NCBI GenBank assembly: GCA_905193755.1
Contig: CAJJPX010000024.1
Location: 1-10,325 of the forward strand
Length of the DNA stretch: 10,325 nt
Source: an uncultured Clostridium sp.
Lineage (GTDB): Bacteria; Bacillota_I; Bacilli_A; RF39; UBA660
Direction: 5' to 3'
This document shows, one piece after another, positions 6,438-10,325 of this stretch. The stretch's first letter is position 1. Every line of letters begins with the position of its first letter. The notes beneath the pieces were generated by a model that made no database searches, was not told the DNA's origin, and saw only the letters and a program-made list of their open reading frames with translations. The translations under genes and the position numbers were made by a program.

Positions 6438-6995
6438 ATGACATACGAAGAATATAAAAATAATAAGAATCATAAAGTTCCAAATGAAAATAATTTTTTT
6501 AAGAATTTACTTAGTAAATTTCTAACTATAGTAGTATTTACTCTTTTAGTAGTAATTATAAGTAATAATAGTCCATCTTTTAAATCATTTATTATAGACA
6601 AAGTTTTAAATTCAACATTTGATTTTAGTAAGATAAATAAACTAATAAGTAATGTAACAGATATATTTAATACTAAAGATAATACATTAAATGTATCTAA
6701 AGTTTATAAAGACAGTGAAAAATATAAAGATGGTCTTAAATATATTTTAAATGGAGAAGAAAATGTGTATTTGAGTGACTCTGGTATTATTACTTTTATT
6801 GGTGAAAAAGAAGGGTATAATAATACCATAATAGTACAACAAAGTAATGGATACTATGCTTGGTATGGAAATGTAAATCCTAAAGTTAAACTATATGATT
6901 ATGTAGAAAAAGGTACTGTGATAGGTACTGCTACTGATGAATACTATTATGTTCTATTAAAAGATGATAAACCAGTAAATATAAATGAAAATTAA
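6438..6995 (+). CDS. spoIVFA: SpoIVFA-like protein with degenerate M23 domain
   Basis: The 185-residue protein has a short cytoplasmic N-terminus, one membrane segment (about 28-42), a low-complexity linker, and a C-terminal LytM/M23-like fold (about 95-180). The fold's typical phrases are present (DSGIITFIGEKEGYNNTIIV, then GYYAWYGN, VKLYDYVEKGTVIG), but the metal-binding HxH of active M23 peptidases is missing, as expected for the non-catalytic SpoIVFA. In Bacillus SpoIVFA is about 264 residues and holds the protease SpoIVFB inactive in the forespore outer membrane. This form is shorter. It starts one base after radC without a visible ribosome binding site, suggesting translational coupling, and overlaps spoIVFB by 11 bases. 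The call rests on both fold and position. Confidence 0.75.
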   Translation: MTYEEYKNNKNHKVPNENNFFKNLLSKFLTIVVFTLLVVIISNNSPSFKSFIIDKVLNSTFDFSKINKLISNVTDIFNTKDNTLNVSKVYKDSEKYKDGLKYILNGEENVYLSDSGIITFIGEKEGYNNTIIVQQSNGYYAWYGNVNPKVKLYDYVEKGTVIGTATDEYYYVLLKDDKPVNINEN

Positions 6996-7719
6996 TATAA
7001 ATAATTCAACTTATGTTTGTTTACTTCTATCCTTTTTAGCAGGCTATTTTGAATACGTTTATTTATTTCTTCTAACTATTTTAATACATGAATGTGGTCA
7101 CATGATATTTGCTAAAATAATAGGCTTTAAATTTGATAAAATAATACTTTATCCATTTGGCGGTATTACTATTTATAATGAGGACTTAAATGTAAACTCT
7201 AATAAAGAATTATTTGTCTTACTAGGAGGTATAACTTTTCAATTATTGTTTTTTCTTTTAATTTATATACTTTATAATAACTCACTAGTAACTGATCATA
7301 CATACACCATTATTAAAAGAATAAACATAGTACTAATATCTTTTAACTTTATGCCAGTTCTACCACTTGATGGAGGAAAACTAACAAACATAATATTTGA
7401 TAAAATATTTAATTATAGACTCTCTAATACTATTAGTATAACAATAAGTATATTTTTTATATGTGTTTTTATCTTAAAAAACAAAACAATTTTTGGAATA
7501 ATTCTAACTTTATTTTTAATAAAAAGTATTCTAATAGAAATCTATAACTTAAAATATAAATATAATAAATTTTTACTAGAACGTTACATAAATAATTATA
7601 ATTTTAAAAATACAATAATAGTTTCAAGTATATATAAATTTAAAAGAGATAAAAAACATATAATAAATAATACTTTTGAACACGATTTTTTATGTAAATT
7701 ATTTGACACAACTAAATAA
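6985..7719 (+). CDS. spoIVFB: SpoIVFB-like M50 intramembrane zinc metalloprotease
   Basis: This 244-residue membrane protein carries the site-2-protease signature. HECGH gives His35, Glu36 and His39 in the second hydrophobic segment, and LPLDGGKL gives the third zinc ligand, Asp129. FGGI after the first motif (58-61) and SFNFMPVLPLDGG match SpoIVFB and its relatives. In Bacillus the enzyme cuts pro-sigma-K in the mother cell during sporulation. Here the substrate is inferred only from synteny. It overlaps spoIVFA by 11 bases, and rplU follows, as in Bacillus. SpoIVFB-family proteins usually have a C-terminal CBS domain; about 45 residues remain after the last membrane segment, too few for one. 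The promoter of the next operon lies in its last codons. Confidence 0.85.
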   Translation: MKININNSTYVCLLLSFLAGYFEYVYLFLLTILIHECGHMIFAKIIGFKFDKIILYPFGGITIYNEDLNVNSNKELFVLLGGITFQLLFFLLIYILYNNSLVTDHTYTIIKRINIVLISFNFMPVLPLDGGKLTNIIFDKIFNYRLSNTISITISIFFICVFILKNKTIFGIILTLFLIKSILIEIYNLKYKYNKFLLERYINNYNFKNTIIVSSIYKFKRDKKHIINNTFEHDFLCKLFDTTK

Positions 7720-7731
7720 ATATGCTAAAAT
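7703..7731 (+). promoter_or_regulatory. Strong sigma-A-type promoter of the rplU operon
   Basis: A perfect -35 box TTGACA (7703-7708), a 17-base spacer and the extended -10 TGCTAAAAT (TG at 7723-7724, TAAAAT 7726-7731) form the best promoter in the window. The -35 box lies within the last codons of spoIVFB. Transcription should begin near 7738, at the start of the L21 leader. Confidence 0.85.
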
Positions 7732-7737
7732 ATCCAT

Positions 7738-7827
7738 GTTTGTAGAAATCTTTCTCTACAACCGCATTGAGAAGGTTAATAAAAAAGAGCAATCTTACCT
7801 TAAGAGCGAGTCTTATTGAAGGAGGAA
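7738..7827 (+). ncRNA. Ribosomal protein L21 leader
   Basis: The untranslated leader of rplU matches the Firmicutes L21 leader. A 7-bp hairpin TTGTAGA (7740-7746) / TCTACAA (7755-7761) is followed by the conserved CCGCATTGAGAAGGT (7762-7776). AAGGT can pair with ACCTT at 7797-7801. The leader ends in TTATTGAAGGAGG, which includes the ribosome binding site. The family is thought to let a ribosomal protein, probably L21, control its own operon, but the ligand is not shown by sequence. Confidence 0.85.
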
Positions 7828-7831
7828 TAAA

Positions 7832-8131
7832 ATGAAAGCAATATTCGTAACTGGTGGAAAACAATATATGGTTGAAGAAGGACAAGAACTATATGTTGAA
7901 AAACTAGACAATGAAGTAGAATCAGAAGTTGTTTTTGATGAAGTTTTATATGTTGATGGTAAAGTAGGTACTCCTACTGTTAAAGGAGCTAAGGTTGTTG
8001 CTAAAGTGTTAAAACACGGAAAGCAAAAAAAGATTTTAGTATTTAAATATAAGCCAAAGAAAAAATATAGAAAAACTCAAGGACATAGACAACCTTATAC
8101 TAAAATTCTTATTAAATCTATTACTAAGTAA
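7832..8131 (+). CDS. rplU: 50S ribosomal protein L21
   Basis: The 99-residue protein is close to the usual L21 length (about 102). It opens with KAIFVTGGKQYMVEEGQ and carries the L21 signature KKKYRKTQGHRQPYTKILI near the C-terminus (77-95). L21 binds 23S rRNA in the large subunit. GGAGG at 7821-7825 supports the start. It is the first gene of the rplU-prp-rpmA operon, behind its own leader, and its stop overlaps the next start by one base (TAATG). Confidence 0.97.
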   Translation: MKAIFVTGGKQYMVEEGQELYVEKLDNEVESEVVFDEVLYVDGKVGTPTVKGAKVVAKVLKHGKQKKILVFKYKPKKKYRKTQGHRQPYTKILIKSITK

Positions 8132-8448
8132 TGATTAGAGTAGAAGTAAATAAGAAAAATAATGTCATAGAAAGTATTCACTGTATTGGTCATGCTGGAT
8201 ATGCAAATTATGGAAAAGATATAGTTTGTGCATCTTTTAGTACAATGATTATTACAACAATAAATGCAATACTTGAATTTGACAAAGAAGCTATTAGTTA
8301 TACTGATACTAATGATTTAAAGATTATTAATATTAAGAAAGATAATATAACAAATGGCCTACTTAATAACTTAGTTAATATGATATATGAACTAAGAGAC
8401 AATTATGATAAAAATATTAAAGTTAAGGAGGAAAACCAAGATGTTTAA
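8131..8448 (+). CDS. prp: Ribosomal-processing cysteine protease Prp
   Basis: This 105-residue protein of the YsxB/Prp family is always found between rplU and rpmA in Firmicutes. The catalytic pair is visible: His21 in CIGHAGYA and Cys33 in GKDIVCASFS, matching His22 and Cys34 described in Staphylococcus Prp. The enzyme removes the N-terminal extension of L27, which is needed for a working ribosome. The start overlaps the rplU stop (TAATG), and the 3' end overlaps rpmA by 8 bases, so translation of the three is probably coupled. Its substrate motif is present in the next gene. Confidence 0.93.
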   Translation: MIRVEVNKKNNVIESIHCIGHAGYANYGKDIVCASFSTMIITTINAILEFDKEAISYTDTNDLKIINIKKDNITNGLLNNLVNMIYELRDNYDKNIKVKEENQDV

Positions 8449-8725
8449 AATGAATTTAAATATACAATTATTCGCATCTAAAAAAGGTGTTGGTTCTACA
8501 AAGAATGGTAGAGATTCTGCTGGCCGTAGATTAGGAGCTAAACTTAGTGATGGACAAGTTGCTAAAGCTGGAGCTATTATCTATCGTCAAAGAGGAACTA
8601 AAATTTATCCAGGTACTAACGTAGGTATGGGTAAAGATCATACTTTATATGCTAAAGTTAGCGGAAATGTAAAGTTTGAAAGAAAAGGAAAAGATAAAAA
8701 ACAAGTTAGTGTTTATGAGAACTAG
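8441..8725 (+). CDS. rpmA: 50S ribosomal protein L27 with cleavable N-terminus
   Basis: The start at 8441 follows AAGGAGG (8425-8431) at a normal distance and gives a 94-residue protein; an open ATG at 8405 has no such site. The N-terminus MFKMNLNIQLFA is the Firmicutes-type extension, with a Prp cut expected after Ala12, just before SKKGVGSTKNGRDS, the mature L27 start that reaches the peptidyl-transfer centre. QLFA replaces the commoner QFFA. The rest (IIYRQRGTKIYPG, NVGMGKDHTLYA, GNVKFERKGK) is standard L27. The TAG stop (8723-8725) lies inside the terminator hairpin. No obg follows, unlike in Bacillus. Confidence 0.96.
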   Translation: MFKMNLNIQLFASKKGVGSTKNGRDSAGRRLGAKLSDGQVAKAGAIIYRQRGTKIYPGTNVGMGKDHTLYAKVSGNVKFERKGKDKKQVSVYEN

Positions 8726-8742
8726 TAATAGTTCTTTTTTTT
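8718..8742 (+). terminator. Terminator of the rplU operon
   Basis: AGAACTA (8718-8724) and TAGTTCT (8729-8735) pair across a GTAA loop, followed by eight T residues. The hairpin contains the rpmA stop codon. It is nearly identical to the hairpin at 10127-10146. Confidence 0.85.
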
Positions 8743-8754
8743 ATGTACTCTTTA

Positions 8755-8763
8755 TGCTATAAT
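8755..8763 (+). promoter_or_regulatory. Extended -10 promoter of the 447-residue gene
   Basis: TGCTATAAT combines a TG element with a perfect TATAAT, 21 bases before the start at 8785. The -35 region falls in the T tract of the preceding terminator and has no TTGACA, so this is an extended -10 type. It resembles the TGCTAAAAT of the rplU promoter. Confidence 0.6.
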
Positions 8764-8784
8764 ACAAACTCAGTAGGTGATATT

Positions 8785-10128
8785 ATGCTATATAAAGGAA
8801 CTATGTTTAGAGTAGAAGACATAGATTATGAAGAAGAAGAACTAGAATACTTCACTGGAATTGTAAGAATAAAAAAAGAAAATGGAAAAAATTTTGAAAA
8901 TATAGATGAATCAAATAACTCTAAAATATCTCGTTCTATAGGAAGTAAATTAAGAAATATAGATAATGATGAATCATTTGAAATCACAGATCCTGAAATA
9001 ATCGCAATACTTGATAGAGAATATAAAAGTCTAGTACACGATTACGATGGCATTAGTTCAAGGGATGAAATAATATACGAAAAGGTTAGTGATGAAGAAG
9101 GAAATATATATGGAAGAGAAATTTTAACAGGAAGTCTTTTCCCAATCGCAAGTGATACTTCAATAGATTTTAAAGAATACGAAATAGAAAGAAACTATAG
9201 AAGCATTAATGGTATTGTTATGACATTAACTATAACACAAAACTTTAAACATAGAAATTATGCTAGACTTGAAACAATATTAGTTGATAATGAAGTTGCA
9301 ACTCCCAAAGAAATAGAAGAATATAAAACTAGATTTGATACAGGCTTTAGACGTGAAAAGAAAAAAGAAACATTCTTAAAAAGAATAAGAGAAAACTCAA
9401 ATACAAATACTTTAATAGAAGAAGTAGAAGTATCAGTAATAAAACCTAAAAAGAAAGAAAAAAGACAAAGAGAAACTCAAGATAATATTACTAAAGTAAT
9501 GGAGAGTATTGAATACTTAATAAGAAAATTAAAAAAGATAGATCCTACTAAGGCAAAAGAATTTAATAAAAAATATGAACTTGCATTAAACGAAGAAGAT
9601 ATTCTTAGTAAAAATAATATCTCTTTAGCTACACTCATAAATCTAGAAGCATCTTTAGAGTTTGAACTTATGTTTACTAAAGGAAAAAATACAACTTTAA
9701 CAGGCAAACTAGAAGAATTAAGACGAGAATATTTAACACATTTCGTAACAGATAGTAAAGATAAAACTAAAATAACACTAGATGATTTAGACAAACTAAT
9801 GGAATTATTCTTAAAAACAAAAGATAATTATAGTCTTATAGAACAAAGAAAAATACTTAGAAATTTTGCTAGTGTATATATGTTTGAAGTAAAAGAAAAT
9901 GAAAGCGAAGTAACACTAAAAAGACTAGAAGATAGTTACTTTGAAGACTTAAAAAAATCAATTATGATTTGTATAGATGCACTAATAGAAAATGGTTTTG
10001 TTAAAAGTAATATGATCACAGAGCTATCAAAAGAAGAAACTACTGAAGAAGTGTTAAATCTAATAAGAAGTCTTGAATTCAATAAATTATCTAAAGAACA
10101 AGTAAAAGAACTAAAATTAAGTATATAA
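8785..10128 (+). CDS. Hypothetical protein, 447 residues, unknown function
   Basis: I do not recognise this protein. The start at 8785 follows AGGTGAT (8775-8781) and a promoter; an earlier in-frame ATG at 8743 lies upstream of that promoter and would not be in the mRNA. The protein is highly charged, with no signal peptide or membrane segment, so it is probably cytoplasmic. The first part (about 1-170) alternates short beta-like and acidic stretches, for example a YEEEELEYF run early on and EYEIERNYRSINGIVMTLTI near 131-150. A basic linker (KPKKKEKRQRE, about 220-230) leads into a long helical, Lys/Glu-rich region to the end. Cysteine is nearly absent (one, in MICIDAL). It is a single-gene unit between two similar terminators, next to ribosomal genes but not linked to them by family. 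Confidence 0.8.
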   Translation: MLYKGTMFRVEDIDYEEEELEYFTGIVRIKKENGKNFENIDESNNSKISRSIGSKLRNIDNDESFEITDPEIIAILDREYKSLVHDYDGISSRDEIIYEKVSDEEGNIYGREILTGSLFPIASDTSIDFKEYEIERNYRSINGIVMTLTITQNFKHRNYARLETILVDNEVATPKEIEEYKTRFDTGFRREKKKETFLKRIRENSNTNTLIEEVEVSVIKPKKKEKRQRETQDNITKVMESIEYLIRKLKKIDPTKAKEFNKKYELALNEEDILSKNNISLATLINLEASLEFELMFTKGKNTTLTGKLEELRREYLTHFVTDSKDKTKITLDDLDKLMELFLKTKDNYSLIEQRKILRNFASVYMFEVKENESEVTLKRLEDSYFEDLKKSIMICIDALIENGFVKSNMITELSKEETTEEVLNLIRSLEFNKLSKEQVKELKLSI

Positions 10129-10155
10129 GAACTAGAAATAGTTCTTTATTTTTTT
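10127..10155 (+). terminator. Terminator after the 447-residue gene
   Basis: AAGAACTA (10127-10134) and TAGTTCTT (10139-10146) pair across a GAAA (GNRA) loop and are followed by a T-rich run to 10155. The hairpin begins inside the gene's TAA stop codon. Confidence 0.85.
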
Positions 10156-10178
10156 GTACAATTAAATAGGTAAAGTAT

Positions 10179-10325
10179 ATGAAAGAAAAACCTAATATAA
10201 TAGAAATAACTAATTATTTAATAAGCTTTATAAATAGTGAATCACTTTTAATATTTATAACACTATTACTAATATCAAATTTATTTTTAAATATAGAAAT
10301 AGATATCTATATAATAATGTTTATT
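10179..10325 (+). CDS. Partial membrane protein, cut by the window end
   Basis: An ATG at 10179 opens a frame that stays open to the window edge (49 codons, no stop). A weak ribosome binding site (AGGTAAAG, about 10168-10175) precedes it. After a polar start (MKEKPNIIEITNYL) comes a hydrophobic stretch (SLLIFITLLLISNLFL) and then a second one, so it looks like a small membrane protein or the start of a larger one. The family cannot be told from this piece. It lies just after a terminator, so it would need its own promoter, and no good one is visible. Confidence 0.5.
   Translation, partial: MKEKPNIIEITNYLISFINSESLLIFITLLLISNLFLNIEIDIYIIMFI

Noticed and set aside
8405..8440. Upstream start for L27
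   Set aside because: The added residues are the ribosome binding site region read as codons. The ATG at 8441 has GGAGG at normal spacing and gives the known L27 extension.
8743..8784. Upstream ATG adding 14 residues to the 447-residue protein
   Set aside because: The added codons cover the extended -10 promoter, and no ribosome binding site precedes that ATG.
1..10325. Genetic code 4 (TGA as tryptophan), suggested by low GC and few TGA stops
   Set aside because: Tryptophan in the proteins is coded by TGG, ylbJ ends naturally at TGA, and no gene needs TGA read-through.
1..10325. CRISPR array, tRNA or rRNA genes, toxin-antitoxin pair or phage genes
   Set aside because: No regularly spaced repeats, tRNA-like cloverleaf or rRNA sequence was seen, and no protein matches these systems.

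Overview
The window is very AT-rich DNA from a low-GC Gram-positive bacterium (Bacilli/Firmicutes type). The evidence is a T-box leader, an L21 leader, GGAGG-type ribosome binding sites, a Prp-cleaved form of ribosomal protein L27, and the order radC - spoIVFA - spoIVFB - rplU - prp - rpmA, which is a shortened form of the Bacillus order. Tryptophan is coded by TGG. Of the 13 intact genes that end in the window, nine stop with TAA, three with TAG and one (ylbJ) with TGA, so nothing suggests a recoded TGA. An uncultured gut lineage of the RF39/Erysipelotrichales kind would fit the codon bias and the surface-protein domain, but that is inference.

Left part (1-760): decayed DNA. The 3' half of a T-box riboswitch with its terminator is followed by the first 11 codons of what looks like alanyl-tRNA synthetase. 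These codons run straight into a reversed, broken transposase that has lost both ends of its catalytic core context and carries a nonsense codon and an internal deletion. A 10-bp inverted repeat from the insertion-sequence end and a small terminator close the region.

Pilin region (803-3271): three tandem genes encode proteins with a five-residue leader ending in Gly-Phe and one hydrophobic helix, as in type IV pilins or pseudopilins. The first is large, lacks the glutamate at mature position 5, and carries an extracellular domain. The other two keep Glu5. The operon ends in a hairpin that lies inside the 3' end of the convergent ylbJ gene.

Middle (3200-5689): ylbJ (minus strand, sporulation membrane protein family) and ylbL (plus strand, PDZ plus Lon-type protease) are divergent. 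A dimeric-type dUTPase follows ylbL and ends in a terminator.

Right part: radC is tightly linked to a short SpoIVFA-like protein and the SpoIVFB-type intramembrane metalloprotease. A strong promoter in the last codons of spoIVFB then drives an L21 leader and rplU - prp - rpmA, which encode ribosomal protein L21, the protease that trims L27, and L27 with its cleavable N-terminus. A lone 447-residue protein of unknown function follows, bounded on both sides by near-identical terminator hairpins. The window ends in the start of a membrane protein.

The most unusual items are the T-box/alaS/transposase junction, the compact pilin cassette with a Glu5-lacking large member, and the unknown 447-residue gene.
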